64,000 nucleotides of DNA from Heliocidaris tuberculata (Eukaryota > Echinodermata > Echinoidea > Camarodonta > Echinometridae), in the NCBI GenBank assembly GCA_025618425.1, contig CM046844.1, forward strand, positions 3,907,177 through 3,971,176. Reading direction: 5' to 3'. Each line of letters opens with the position of its first letter. Within the stretch, counting starts at the first letter, position 1. The notes beneath the pieces are model-generated. The model made no database searches, had not been told where the DNA came from, and saw nothing but the letters and a program-made list of their open reading frames with translations. The translations under genes were made by a program, and so were the position numbers. Shown here piece after piece: positions 1 through 12,810 of the stretch.

Positions 1-4
1 CAGG

Positions 5-41
<37 letters not shown>

Positions 42-139
42 TATAGAGGCGCTTAGCGCCTTCGGCGCTTGCGTTTGCCAGAATGATAACTTCTCACCCT
101 TTGGACCCCCCCTTTTTTAAAAACCTGGATCCGCCCTTG
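1..139. mobile_element. hAT-like MITE, partial (right end only)
   Basis: The window opens inside the element. It ends with CCTGGATCCGCCCTTG at 124-139, whose reverse complement (CAAGGGCGGATCCAGG) resembles the CAGGGGCGGATCCAGG ends of hAT-type MITEs. Inside lie an (AT)n microsatellite (about 8-38), a short GC palindrome cluster around GGCGCTTAGCGCC (48-60), and the poly-C/poly-T stretch often seen beside such ends. The left end and target duplication lie outside the window. Confidence 0.5.
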
Positions 140-2404
140 TACATGTAATAATAATAGCAGGTAAAATATATCAGGTTTAATGAATGCCCTTCAGTGAATT
201 CTAATCAACCTCCTACCATGCCTATTTCAGATGAAATTTTGAAGGCGCAAGCGTTGAGCCAATAAAAATACAACCAAGTAAAGTCAGCACAAAGTCTCGT
301 TTGCACACTGCAGTACAGCCGAACCTTGAACATTTCACCGTTCTTGTTTGTTTGCTCACAGATACCGTAATAGTCTCTACCTACTAATTACGTGGTCAAG
401 ATTAGTTCTTGACAAGGTAAACATATTAATTATTATATCGTCAATTTTATTGTCTTGTTTTGGCTTGTGTGTCACCTCAAATACACCATATGTCGTTCTA
501 AATATTCATTTTACCTTAATTCCACGTTTTTGTTAGTTCATCGGGTTAGTCACTTAGTCATTAGTGATCACTGTTTGACCGAGCATCGGCTGAGCGGGAC
601 CTCTTGCGCTTGCCTTGGCTTGCCCCGGCCCCGTCGGCCCCGGTCCAGGGCATCGGAGTTACCCCACTGCCAATGACTGCTGCATGCTGATCAGACTTAA
701 TGAGCTATTACTTGAAAAATCACAAAACGGACAAATTATATGTATTTGGAAAGCTAACAACCTCCAGAACACGAATCGTTTAGTTTTAAGTAATGAAAAT
801 ATTGTCCGAACTGTTCCGGAACCATTTTTCAAAACCCCTTTCAGAGCTCAGAAAAAAGGTAAAACCCCTGCTGAAAGTGAAAGCAGCTAGCAGAGTTTTT
901 TCCTTTGTTTTGATGTGTGTACTGAGCCCTTTTTTGGCCAGCTAACCTGTACCTGTTTACCAGAGTGTTGATGTCTTGGCGATTATATCGAGACTTCTGT
1001 GCCTGTGCCTGTGGACTACGTATTGTGGACTATGTACTGTGGAATTGAAATCTATAGAAACTCCTTTTACGAAGATCTTTTAATATTTTGTTTTCACACA
1101 ACCTGGACACTTGTCATTATGATGCAAGAAATAAAATGTGATTCTCGAGTTCATTATGGTAGCACGTCATTTTCATACTAATTGATCAGATATAGCCTAG
1201 ACCTATAATAAAATAAATCAGTCGTAAAATAGCTTTACCATCAGAAGTTACAGACTTACTAAATCCATTTTGATATAAAACATACCCATAGCAACAGTTA
1301 TGAATATGGAATTTTTCTCGAGTATAATACTTCGCATTCGTTATCAGTAGGCTTGTATTTTTTTCTTGCCCAATGTTCAATTGTCTATAGTTCAATATTT
1401 TTTTCAGTTTCCAATGGAATTAATTTTACAAGTTTTGGTTTAACTTTTTTTTTATCCCACCACATTTACATGTAGGTCTGTCTATTATTGTTTTGTTTTG
1501 TTTTTTTATCTTTAGTTTTCTTTCTTTTCATGATTTTTATGTACTCTTAATTCCTTTTGTACGCAAATGACCTCAAGAAAAATGTTTTGTTTTAGAATTT
1601 AGATATGTATTTAATTTGACATTTGGAAAGAGTGTTGGTTCACTATATAGTTCAGTGGAGAATAGAAGCATTGCTGATTTTCATATAATTTTTTATATAA
1701 ACATGGATAAATACCAGATTAAATGAATATGTAGAAAGATAGTTTGGAAGGAGTTGTAAAAGTATGTAGCGTCCTTTTTTGCCAGCCATAATCCACCCAA
1801 TAAATGACATGTGATGGCCTGCATGTAGACTAAAAAAGATATAACGGGGTTGGAGGCATCATAAGTCCTTGTCTAGCAATGAAGACGGCTTTGGGAAACA
1901 GTCCCCATATTCTTTATTTTTAAAAAAAAATGGAATTGAATACTGTGGCATAGCTGCCAACCATTCCTATTTTGGAGGAATGATTCCTGTTTCAGGGCCT
2001 ACAAGATTCCTCTTTCTCTGAAAACTTCTGTGTGAAAGCATACAAAATACTCTTTATTCCTAATTTTGCCTAGAGAGATTCCTACTTTTTACCTCTTTTG
2101 AAATATATTTCCCCTCTTGTACTCCATTATTCTCTTTGTTAATAATATCATGATAATAGTAATTGTTTTGATACCTTTTGAAGTAGATCTACATGTATGT
2201 TGATTGCTTATCTATTCTTCTGTGTGTATCCATGTAAACAAAAAGCAAAATTTCACTAATATAGACAATAAAGAAATTGAACTGAATCGAATCAGTGGAA
2301 AGAAAAGGAACAGAATTTTTTTTATTGAAATGTAAATCCCCAGAATATTATCTGAACAACAGGAATCTATTTCCTTCATATTTTGAATACAGTGAGTTTG
2401 GAGG
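140..2404. other. Non-coding region upstream of allantoinase
   Basis: No convincing coding exon was found. A short GC-rich patch lies at about 590-660. The AATAAAGAAATTGAACTGAA stretch at 2267-2286 resembles a LINE 3' tail. A possible 5' UTR splice acceptor (TTTTGAATACAG, about 2381-2392) lies just before the allantoinase ATG, so the transcript may have an upstream non-coding exon. The promoter could not be located. Confidence 0.4.
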
Positions 2405-2545
2405 ATGAGTAGTCTCTGTGTCAGGGGTCAGAAAGTCGTGTTACCTGGAGGAGTGGTGTCTCCAGCCATCATAGAAATCAAAGATGGAGTGATAACGGCC
2501 ATTCACCGTTCCAATTGGGATCAGGTACCATGGGATCATGAAAGA
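2405..2545 (+). CDS. ALN: Allantoinase exon 1
   Basis: Codes for residues 1-47, starting [16 protein letters not shown]. This is the N-terminal beta-sandwich segment typical of cyclic amidohydrolases ([19 protein letters not shown]). The donor is AGA|gtaaga, phase 0. Confidence 0.88.
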
Positions 2546-5500
2546 GTAAGACCTTTTGATTAAGAGCATTTATATCTTTTTGACATATTTTCTTGTATTT
2601 TGATGGACCCCAACATTTGCTGAAATTACAAGGGAGGGGAAAATGGAATCAATGTTCTTCTGTCATTTCATAATGTGTAGAGTTGACGTTATATCTTCAG
2701 AATATTGAAAGAACCTAAAACACAAGTGTGCAAAGTTTGCAAGGAAAAGAAAAATAAAGCCTCGCTTTTATGTGGATAATAAGGTGTTATATAGAAGTGT
2801 GCTTTCAATTTCAGGCAAAGGAAATTGGCCCAGCCCTTTTTGTTACTTCCTATGTTTTTGTAATAGGCCATTATATCAGGAATATAATGATCACAGTCTG
2901 TATTATTGTCATGCGTTATATGTACCTATTTTTGATTATAAAAGGCCATAATTTTATTCAAATGTCACAGAGAAAATATGGAAAAAATGTAACCCCTGGG
3001 GACTAAGTGTAATTTGGGACTAAAGAGTTATAACTTATGTTCATTGAAAATCTCCAATGGGTTATTTTACATGCTTGAGAAGAATCTAAAGAACACATTT
3101 GTTCTTTGCACAGGATATAGATGCTGGCCAGAGTTTGGTGATGCCAGGGGTTGTGGATAGTCATGTACATGTGAATGAACCTGGTCGAACCCTTTGGGAA
3201 GGGTATCGGACTGCCACTAGAGCTGCTGCAGCTGGCGGAGTCACTACTATTGTCGACATGCCACTGTAAGTTTTAATTTAGGCATATATGCACATTTAGG
3301 TAACTTAGCAAAATGTAATGGCATGTGAAGTAGTAGCATTTTAACCCTTTCTGTGCCGCTAAACTTGTAAACAATTTTCCTAAATTCACTTTAATGAGTC
3401 AAATTAGGTAGAAAATCTTTGACAGTAAATTTTGGCTTGAAATACCTGTATCTTCTATGATAACAACCTTTCCAAGTTCTATATGCTTCTACAATGTACT
3501 ATAGGACAGCAACAAAAATTTGTTCATCCAGATGTATACTAGAATATTAGCATCCTTGGACAGAATTTGCCACCCACAAGATGGTAGGGTTAATAAAGGA
3601 ACACTTCTGTTCAATTAACTCTTACTGTGCCAAGGGGTTTAGCACTTCAGCTCCCTTCAAAATTTTACCAAAATGTGATCAATGCTTACTTTTCAAATGT
3701 CTGCACTCCGTTAACCATCTATTATTTCACAAAATATCGTGTACAAAACTTGTAGGAAATTTATTACCATTTCTTATGATACCAAACATCAATACTTTAC
3801 CCAACTTTATGCATAAGAATGATTGAAAATTACACTTGAGTTTCTTTTTTGTCCATTATTTTTTTGTTTCTCATTTGTCTACTATTGTTTAATGTTGAAA
3901 TAAGGTAATATCTTTTTAAAAATCTGCAATTTTCTCTGAAAATTTCTATGGTAGCTTATAATTATAATCATATCTTTAGAATGCTTGATTTATGCTCAAA
4001 ATTTAGATATACATTGACCACCATATACCTTTCCTGTGGTCGAGCAATTGGTGAATGAAAATGACAAGTCTATCAGATATAGAATTATTTAAATTTACAA
4101 TAATGCCGAATAACTTCTGCAATTTCTTTCATATTGCAGTTTCGTTGCCTTACTAAAATGATAAAATCCAACAATTTCATGCACCTTTGCATCTTTATTA
4201 CTATTATCATTACTTCATTATGTCTCTCCTGGAAGAAAAGAAATGCAGCATAATGGTGCCTTCTTGTTGTTGTTTTTTCCAGGAATAGTATTCCACCCAC
4301 TACCACTTTGGATGCATTCCATGAGAAAATGTCATATGCTAAGACTTCATCCTATGTAGATGTTGCATTCTGGGGAGGAGTTGTACCCAGAAATCAGGTA
4401 AATAAGAAAGGTGGTCCAAACAGCTTCAAAGGTATGTGCAGTTGGGATGTAGACTGTAAGATAGCTGTCATTTACTTTACCCCCAATCCTTTAGCTTCTG
4501 ACATACAGTATATAGCTTCTGAAGTATGCATGTACCACAAATCTCAATTTCCTCATACAGCTTGTGCAATGCTATAAATAATACATTATTTTCTTGATAG
4601 GCTTGTTATTACAGCCCTTACCTAAACACCAATATCACTTTTCAAGAGTCTTTCAGCATGCACTTAACCCGATGAATACTGACAGTTCTAATTCCCATAG
4701 GCTTAATACAGGACCACTCACTTCCTGTGGGCAATGGGTTGAATGATTTAGTAGCCCCACAAGTGGGTATTTAGCATACTATGGAAATACATTCCTTGAA
4801 TGCAAGAGTACATGTACGTTCTGGCAACGTAGCTAAAGCCACGGTAATAATTTTTGAAGCATCATGTAAGTTTGCCTATTGAGGCATTGAATTCATTCAT
4901 ATTTGAATTTTGGAATACATATACATTTCTTGAATGCTGGAGTACCTTATGGAAACTCCGCTAAAGCCATGGTATTAATTTTGAAGCATTTTGTAAGTTT
5001 GCCCATCTAGAGGCAATGAATTAATTCATATTAGAAGTGCACTACACAAAGACAGAAGATTACGTTCATCATATCTAGTACATGTACATTGAATTTTGCA
5101 TGTCCAGCAATACCAAGTTCATCTGTGAGAAAGAACTTCGATTTAAATACTTAACTCTTTATGTGCCATTCAAATAACATGCTTGTGCCATGGTATATTT
5201 CTCAAGGTGTAGTTTTACCAAGTCTTCAGGTTTATTTTACAGTTTCCAGTAAAAAATTAGTACATGCACGTGATTAAGGTACTACCAGATAGCTAATTAG
5301 CCAATTAACACGGGAAGTGAGTTATTATACAAAGCTTTTGTAATGTTCAGTAGAAAATCTTTTGTTAATTGATTCCCGTTATCATGCCAATTTGCCTGAT
5401 TTTGTGCCAATTTGCACTTGTGGCAAATGAAAGGTTGATAGAAAATATCTAATTTCACTCTATTATAACAATGGGTATTTTTTTTTTTTTTTTTCATTAT

Positions 5501-8500
5501 TCAGTTTGAACTACGACCCATGATCCAGGCAGGCATTGCTGGGTTCAAGTGTTTTCTCATCCACAGTGGAGTGGACGAGTTCCCTCATGTCACAGAGCAA
5601 GATCTTCATGAAGCTATGAAGCAACTTCAGGGTACCAACAGTGTTCTACTGGTAAATATCTGGCATCAGTATCCTATCATGTAGAGTTATATTATCTGTA
5701 CTGACGTTAATAGGTTGACTCATAGAGAACAGAATGAATTAGCTTTTATCCTCAAATTAGATGTAGAGCCTGATCGGTTAGTCATGGATGGACATTTGAC
5801 AAATTTTGAAAGTTTGAAGGCCTGTAGAAAATAAGTATTTAATTGAAGAGAGCTAATTTATTTTTCAGTGTGAAGGGCATAACAGAAGGAGTTGAAATGG
5901 CTAAAATTTGGTTGCCATGGTCACCTACTAAAATTATAATCCATAAAATATTGAATGTTACGGAAGGACAAAATGCCTACTCTCAACCGATCATGCTCTG
6001 TAGACAAGTGATACATTTCTTTGTTAGATCTTTCATGTAAACTGTCATGCAAATGTATCTCACATGTGCCCTTGTGTTGCCAATTTTAGTTGTCTGATGC
6101 TTATTTGAATAAAAAAAACATTCTCTACTGCCAACAGAATCAAACTTGTGCTGTAATTTTGTTTCGGTTAACATTTTAGCATTATGAATTGAAAAATAAT
6201 GTAACAGGCAAAAATACATGTGACACCTCTGATCTTCAGGTTTAAATAGGCATCATGGATGAGGCATGTTCTTTCAACTCTTGGATATCATGTGTTCCCT
6301 TTAATACATACATACTGATGTAAATAAAATATACCTTGGCACACTGCTACAAATGCATACAAAAAACATACAGTCTTTTACATTAATGTGAATGCACCAA
6401 GCTACGTAAATTTATTTGCTCATCACTGTAAAATGTGTGAGGATGTAACTGGGATAATCCAACATATGCTCCAGTGGCTATTGCTCATCTTATTTTCTCA
6501 AAGATATTATGTTAGGGTAAAGTGGCAGTTGGGTTCATTTACTCGTCTTATTCTGTCAAAGATAATATGTTAGGGTTAGTGTTATAATTGGGTTTTATGT
6601 TGGGTTTCATGGTTAGGGTTTTGTATCCTGTTGGGTCATGGATAGAAGTTAGGAATGTGGTTAGTAATTATGCAATGTACCATCAATCAAGTGTCACTGA
6701 GCAGTTGTTGCAGAACTTGTAGCAGGACCCAGTAACTCAATTTCATGTCCTCTGTGTTTATTGACCTCTAGTTTCATGCTGAGATGGAGTTACCCAGCTC
6801 AGAGCAAGCTCCAGAGGTGGACACATCAGCAGAGTATGTAGACTTCCTTCACTCCAGGCCCAAAGAGATGGAGAACAAGGCAATATCATTGGTAGCAAAG
6901 ATGTGCCTCCAGTATAGGTAAGCATATGCAGATGGACTGGAGGTGAAAGAAAGAAAAGGAGAGAGATGGTGAAGGAAAGATAAACAAAGAGACAGTACAA
7001 ACAATTTTGGAAGAAGGGTAGAAACATAGGGAGAGAGAGAGAGAGATAGAGGTGAGGTGAGTGTGTTTTAGAAATGAAAGGAATGAAAGAGGGAATCCTA
7101 TTTTTACTTCTCGAATAATCATTACTTATTCCTCTATATTATTACTGATACTTAAGAAAGTTTTTTATTCCACTATGTTTGATAGAAAAAAGAAAAAGAA
7201 AATAGAATAGCTCCTTTTAAATGCAGGATAGGTTCTACAATAGAGTCATTTGATTTTCAAAGGGATTAATTTGAGTTTGAATCCCTGCTCAATTCATACA
7301 TGTATGTCCTTAGACCAGACGTTTATCGCCTGTTGTCTCTTTAGACCCAGTGTGTATAGTACATGTACATAGGAATTCCTTGAATGCTAAGTGCATCAGC
7401 ACTGTAATGTTAGCACAGTTAGGTAGTTTAGCGAAACGCAGTGGACTGAAAAGACGCGTCCAGAATGCATACCGCAAAACTGTGGTGAATTAAAAGTTGA
7501 TATTTGACATATATGCAATGAAAGTTTTGGTAATATTAAGCCCATTTATGGTAGTAATTGTAATTTTTACACTCTCTATGGCTTAATGATATGTTTCTAC
7601 CTTAATGCAATGAAATTTAAACAGGGTCCCCTGCCACATTGTCCATCTTTCCTCTTCCGATGCTCTCCCCATCATCCGGGATGCCCGTCACCATGGTGCC
7701 CCACTCACCGTAGAAACCTGCCATCACTACCTCTCCCTCAGTGCTGAAGATGTACCTCAAGGAGGGACACACTTCAAATGCTGCCCTCCAATCAGAGACA
7801 AAAACAATCAGGTGAGATCCTCTAATGAATGTGCTCTGTATCTCATGACAACTTTATAAATGAAATTTATTACATTTTTGTATTCATTATTAAGCATTTC
7901 TTTATCCACTTCTTACCCTCTTTGGTGCCACCAAATTTACAAACATTTATCACAAATAACCTTTTGAAAGACAATTTCTCATTATTAGCGCTCTTTCCAG
8001 TATTAATCGTGAGGTTGATAGAAACATTATTCATCGGAATCTAACTTCAAAATTTAAGAATCCATGTTGAATTTTGTGAAGAAACACAACACTTTTTCCA
8101 AAAACATTGCTTTCAGTACAGATATTTTGCATTTTGAACTGCCCTCAACATTGAAAAGGTTAATAAAGATCACCTGTTCTGCTCTATTTATTTTTCTGTT
8201 TACATGTACATCATTGATTCAGGAGAAGCTCCCAAATTATTTTTGAGACTTCGTACATAAGGCTACTATGAATTAGTTTTATGGCAAATACAGTTCAGAA
8301 ATGGGTCACAAAATACATGTACTGCAATGTACAATCTTTATGTTGTCTCCTGAGGAATTTTATTTAGGGGAGGGGAGCATTGGGGGAGAGGGGCTGTAAA
8401 GAGGGGCGTTACAGACAAAGTGGTATTACACCATTCATTTCTCTGCTCTCATGATTTGTTGATGGAATTGTGGAAAGCATTCAAGATTTGGTGATAAAGA

Positions 8501-11500
8501 GATTTTGGTGTACCAATTCATTTCTCTTTTGTAGGTAATATTGTGGGAAGCACTTAAGAATGGTGATATAGACATGGTTGTTTCAGACCATTCCCCCTGT
8601 ACACCAGAGCTCAAGCTTCTTGAACAAGGAGACTTCATGAAGGCTTGGGGAGGTATTTCGTCCATGCAGTTTGGTAAGAAATACTCCATTTCTCCATTAT
8701 TTCTTAAAGGTGCTTCATACCTTTTGCAAACCTAAATTTTGAAACTGTGTGAGTATGCGATAAATTACAAAAGAATTATAATTGGAAACTTGTACGGATG
8801 TGAAAAGTATTATAATTTGCTTTTGGGTAAGTAATAACAACAATTTGATAACACTTTTTATTATTTCGACTAAAAAAAAAAATCACAGAATTTATAAAAT
8901 AATTTTTTGACTCTCACTAGTATACATGTACATACATACATACATGTACATGTACTTGCATTGCTTTCTGAATAGCTCCCTCTGCGCAAAAGGAAGATTT
9001 TCATTTCTTACAAAGGAGCTATAGAACTTGTGACCTTGATATTTCATAGGCAGTATCTACAGGATGTAGACTAAACCAGTGCAAAGTTTATGTGAATTTT
9101 GTGTAAGTCTGCAAAAGGAAAAAAATACCTTAAAGAATTATGATAATGTACTTGTATGGCACCATGCTTGTCTAGTTACCTATTCATAGGGGTATTTTAT
9201 CATGCTGGCTCTAGCTTCGTAGTCCTGATAAAGTGCTAGGGCATTCAAGGAATTCTTCACATGGTAATCCATTTACTTCACTTGGGCTGAGTGTGGCATA
9301 TGTTGATAAATGACATGCAAATGGTGTTAAGCTGTGGAAGGGGTTTGCCAAAGCATGTCAAGCAAAAAGTTTTTATGATATACCTTACTTTAAGAATCTT
9401 TCCTAATCCTGTCATCTGATTGGTTGAAAGTGAAGTTGTGTTTTTAACTATGCCCGCAAAATGTTAAATATTGCTGCGATCCCCATTGGTTTATGTGTAA
9501 AATATTACTTTGTGCGAGCGTGGATACCATAATCCCTGTGCGATTTCATCACTAAATTCTGTTCTACTGGAGCACAGTTTCATGATGATTTTTAAATATG
9601 AGGACCCCATGATTGGTAAGTTGCCCATGTAGTCTTTGACTCTTATCATTGTTCGGTATATAAAAGATATATTGACTGCTTTGATATTCGAGGCATAGTT
9701 GTTTCTACAAGCTCTCTTGGGGCCTTACATCCTGCTATGACCCCAAGGTGCAGGATGTAAGGTCCCCTTGAGCCTGTGGAAACAAATATGCCTCTCATAG
9801 CAGTCAATTTTTCTATATTAATAGTAAAGGCCCAGTCACACCTTTCCGGGCAAGCTACGCGGGCTTGTTGCGTGTATGGATTTTCCAGCACGCAGAATAG
9901 TTTCTGCGGGCGGACAAGGATTTCGCGTGCGCCTTACCCGCTGGACGCGTGCTACTTACGTTCTACTTGCGTGTATTCCGTGTGACCTGCGTGTCAGGCG
10001 CGTGAGAGCTTCGAAACTGATCCGTGTTAGTTACGGGCGACATACGGGCGCTGCGGGGTACCTGCGTCACAACTGCGTGTTACCTGCGTGGAAGTTGCCT
10101 GCGAGGTGCGAGCCCGGGTAATACTGGTCGAGTGGATGGAGAGACCATTATTTCTCGTTTTCTGCAGTTGGAATAAAGATACCCCGTCGGCAGAACGTCA
10201 TTATCTTGGCCGCAGGCGACCCTCAACTAACCAGCAGAAAGGCAGTAAGTGACCCTCGACATGCACGCAATTTGCTCGTATAGCTCGCTCCACGCCCGCA
10301 GAACTGACCAGCTACACGGATGTTGGCAGTATCGACACCGTTCCTTGCCAGTAAAACACCCGTATTATGCTCGTAGAATGCCCGCAGATGACACGCGTTT
10401 TCCGGCGCATAGCCACAGATCCACGGGCAACCTACGTACTTCAAGCGGGTTAACTGCCTGTGACTTGCGGCCGCTACGGGCCTCCTACTGGTGTTCTACG
10501 TGGACCTCTGTGGGCAATCCCCCGCGACTCACCCGGAACAAGTTTTGGGCATGCTCAAAACTTGTCTGCGGGTAAATCGGACTTGCGTGCGCACCTCCGG
10601 GCAACTACGGGCGAGATACGTGGTAGGTACTGTCAGGTGTGGGCCATCTGCGGAGACCTCCGGGTAGCAAAAATTGTTCCCCGCAAGTCACACGCAAGGC
10701 TTGCGCGGAAAGGTGTGACAGGGCCTTAAGAGAGGCATGAAAAAAGGCTAAAAATTTGTTGATAATCGCTTGCCATTTCTACATCCATACATTTAACAAA
10801 CACATAAACACAACAAAAAGAAAAAAATAACGGGCAAATTTGTTTTGGAGTTACAAAATTATTATTTTGCTTGAAAATCTTATTTATTCTGTCAAGAATT
10901 TTTAGATTGATTAAGGCACAATTCATCCCTTTTCATTTTCACTAGAGAGTAGGGTTTTTTGTTTTTTTTTAAATAATAAATGAATACCATATTGCTTACA
11001 GGACTTTCGCTATTCTGGACCGGTGCTCAACAGCAAGGGATGGGGCTCCGCGATATGGTCAGGCTCATGTGTGAGCAGACTGCCAAATTAGCAGGAGTCT
11101 CTCATCGCAAGGGCTCCCTCTCTGTCGGCTTTGATGGAGACATTGTCATATGGGATCCTGATTCTTGCATTCATGTAAGTGCAAAATGTAGATGTCATGG
11201 TATGAACACATACTCTGCTGGGTGATAAATCATTCGTTGCTTCTGCACCTACATGTACGTTTTGAAAAGAGTTTGTTTGGATATATTTCTTCCGCGTTTC
11301 CAACACAGTTATGCACCATCTTGGTACTTGTTTTGAATTGTTTATTTACTGATGTGAACAAAGTTGAAGCAGAAACACAACAAGAAGGTGTTAAAGAGAT
11401 TAGTAAACAAGAAAAGCAGGAAAAGCATATAGTCTGTGAGTACCACATTAAAAACTGAAGTAATTTTGAACTGTGAGTGTTAATGTTTGATACTTAATAC

Positions 11501-12810
11501 AATAATATTTGTGTGTATTTGTGTTAGGGTGCAAATTTATTAGTGTGTCAATTATTTGTGTTTTTCAAGAAAAATATAATTATTATAATTAATTATCTAT
11601 CAAATCATAACACACCTACAAATGTACCCAGATACAGTTAATCCTAAGCCTAAATTTTCTCTCTTGGTATGCACCAGATTGCACAATTTCAAGTTCAAAA
11701 ACTGCAAAGCTCCCTACTCACATGCCTGATCTTTACTCCTGTGATCTCTGTCTACTTTCAAAACTCAGCTTAAGACATACTTATTCCACATTGCATACAA
11801 GTAGTCTAAAAAGAAATAACTCCAGAGAAGTTTCAAAATTTTACACCATATTGCATATTGAAATAACTTTCATATTATCAAGGTGATTATTGCTCTGTTC
11901 ACATATATGTATGCATCATGGTCAAGCTGATTTTAAATTTAAATTCAAAATTAATTGTTCATACAAAATAAAATTTAATTTAACTGATTTATGCTTTTGG
12001 AAGCACTGTGATTGAACTGATTTATGCTTGTAGAACCATAATGAAGTTATGTGTCCAGAGCCTTCATTTTTTTTTCTCAAAATATGTACATGGATCTGTA
12101 GCAAAGTACAAAATTATTCTGTTCATGACCTGATAGCTTCTCACTATGACTCACTTGTTTCTAAAAGGAAGGAATCATGTGGGGTTTGGTCTTTTGCAAT
12201 TGCTTTATCTTACCTTTTGAATTGATTGCCTCTAGTCATTTGCAATATTCCAAGTGTACGTTGTTTTAAAAATGCTGTTAAGCTGGCCTGCCCTTAAGAC
12301 TTATTTGTTTAGATTGTGTTCGTGTAGATTCTGAGTTTATGCTGTTCTTCAAGTGTCATTTCTGGATATTCTCCTGAACTTCCTACTCCTGCCGATTCAG
12401 TCTTGAGCCTGTTGATCATGTGAAGTTTTGGCTCTTGACATTAACAGTAATCTCATTGATATAGTTGTACATACTGATCTTTCTGTACAAACTTATTGAT
12501 AACCCAGCTTCACCTAAGCTACTGTGATAAGGCACTCGAGCATTCAAGTTGTATTTTTTCCTTCTGGTTACTAATGTCATTATTTTATTTTTTTGTTTCA
12601 TATGTTTAGATCCAGCCTGAAAACATTCATCACAGGCACAAGGTAACGCCCTACAGTGGCCTGACCCTGAAGGGAGCCGTACAGATCACCATAGTAAGAG
12701 GCCAGGTGGTCTACAGACATGGTACCTTCAGCGAAACACCGAGAGGATCATTGATCATGTGTGACCCCAACCGTAAGAGAGAGTCCTTGGTACCTAACGC
12801 CCACCTGTGA
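2405..12810 (+). CDS. ALN: Allantoinase, complete nine-exon gene (spliced CDS span)
   Basis: Allantoinase hydrolyses (S)-allantoin to allantoate in urate/purine degradation. It belongs to the cyclic amidohydrolase superfamily, with dihydroorotase and dihydropyrimidinase. Joining 2405-2545, 3114-3265, 4283-4397, 5505-5651, 6772-6917, 7625-7811, 8535-8673, 11002-11174 and 12610-12810 gives 1401 nt (466 residues plus TGA), the usual family length. All introns are GT-AG and all split codons rejoin in frame. The binuclear metal site appears complete: His64/His66 ([12 protein letters not shown]), the carbamylated-lysine position Lys151 (GFKCF), His187 (FHAE), His241 (VHLSS) and Asp314 (VVSDHSPC). 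The [12 protein letters not shown] and PPIRDKNNQ motifs favour allantoinase over dihydroorotase. The start is the first in-frame ATG, followed by the family N-terminus. No targeting peptide is evident. No polyadenylation signal was seen close downstream. Confidence 0.93.
3114..3265 (+). CDS. ALN: Allantoinase exon 2
   Basis: Codes for residues 48-97 plus two bases of codon 98. It carries the metal-binding HxH pair in [20 protein letters not shown] (His64, His66) and the [13 protein letters not shown] strand. The acceptor is ttgcacag and the donor CT|gtaag. Confidence 0.92.
4283..4397 (+). CDS. ALN: Allantoinase exon 3
   Basis: Completes Leu98 and runs to Gln136. [12 protein letters not shown] follows DMPL from exon 2, a diagnostic allantoinase block. 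The acceptor is ttttttccag and the donor CAG|gtaaat, phase 0. Confidence 0.9.
5505..5651 (+). CDS. ALN: Allantoinase exon 4
   Basis: Residues 137-185. [19 protein letters not shown] contains Lys151, the position of the carbamylated metal-bridging lysine. It follows a long poly-T acceptor tract ending attcag; the donor is CTG|gtaaat, phase 0. Confidence 0.92.
6772..6917 (+). CDS. ALN: Allantoinase exon 5
   Basis: Residues 186-233 plus two bases of codon 234. It opens with FHAEM, giving metal ligand His187, and continues [17 protein letters not shown], matching the family's SRP helix region. The acceptor is cctctag and the donor AG|gtaag. Confidence 0.9.
7625..7811 (+). CDS. ALN: Allantoinase exon 6
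   Basis: Completes Arg234 and codes through Gln296. It has [15 protein letters not shown] (ligand His241), [16 protein letters not shown] and [11 protein letters not shown], all characteristic blocks. The acceptor is aaacag and the donor CAG|gtgaga. Confidence 0.93.
8535..8673 (+). CDS. ALN: Allantoinase exon 7
   Basis: Residues 297-342 plus one base of codon 343. It includes [18 protein letters not shown], with metal ligand Asp314, and [10 protein letters not shown]. The acceptor is ttttgtag and the donor G|gtaaga. Confidence 0.93.
9667..9820. mobile_element. Palindromic (foldback) MITE in allantoinase intron 7
   Basis: The two arms pair over nearly their whole length. GGCCTTACATCCTGC (left) pairs with GCAGGATGTAAGGTCC (right), GAGGCATAGTTGTTTC with GAAACAAATATGCCTC, and ATTGACTGCT with AGCAGTCAAT at the outside. 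The loop is a few bases near 9740. There is no coding capacity. The outer ATTGACTG motif resembles those of the other palindromes in this window. Confidence 0.75.
9827..10727. mobile_element. Non-autonomous DNA transposon with GC-rich interior (intron 7)
   Basis: The terminal inverted repeats are AAGGCCCAGTCACACCTTT at 9827 and the complement of AAAGGTGTGACAGGGCCTT ending at 10727, continuing with CCGGGCAAGC versus CCGCGCAAGC. The interior is much more GC- and CpG-rich than its surroundings and is full of short degenerate motifs such as TGCGTG, TACGGGC and ACTTGCG. No transposase is present. The target duplication is unclear (TAA or TTAA-like bases on both sides), so the superfamily is not assigned. 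Confidence 0.75.
11002..11174 (+). CDS. ALN: Allantoinase exon 8
   Basis: Completes Gly343 and codes through His400. It has [18 protein letters not shown] followed by the [19 protein letters not shown] barrel-closing segment and DIVIWDP, the returning beta-sandwich strand. The acceptor is gcttacag and the donor CAT|gtaagt. It is separated from exon 7 by a 2.3-kb, transposon-filled intron. Confidence 0.92.
12610..12810 (+). CDS. ALN: Allantoinase exon 9 (terminal)
   Basis: Residues 401-466, then [21 protein letters not shown] and [14 protein letters not shown] are the standard C-terminal blocks. A GTAAGAG in the coding sequence (Arg-Lys-Arg, near 12771) resembles a donor, but read-through gives the expected length, so I kept it as coding. 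Confidence 0.9.
   Translation: MQPENIHHRHKVTPYSGLTLKGAVQITIVRGQVVYRHGTFSETPRGSLIMCDPNRKRESLVPNAHL

Noticed and set aside
3341..3593. TTAA-flanked MITE in allantoinase intron 2
   Set aside because: Only the outer CCCT/AGGG bases pair; the arms diverge directly inside, so it is mentioned only as a weak relative of the 34792 element.
9776..10729. Overlapping Arg/Cys-rich frames in allantoinase intron 7
   Set aside because: Created by the CpG-rich interior of a non-autonomous transposon.
11640..11805. LINE-like C-terminal remnant ([18 protein letters not shown]) in intron 8
   Set aside because: Plausible but too short and broken to annotate.
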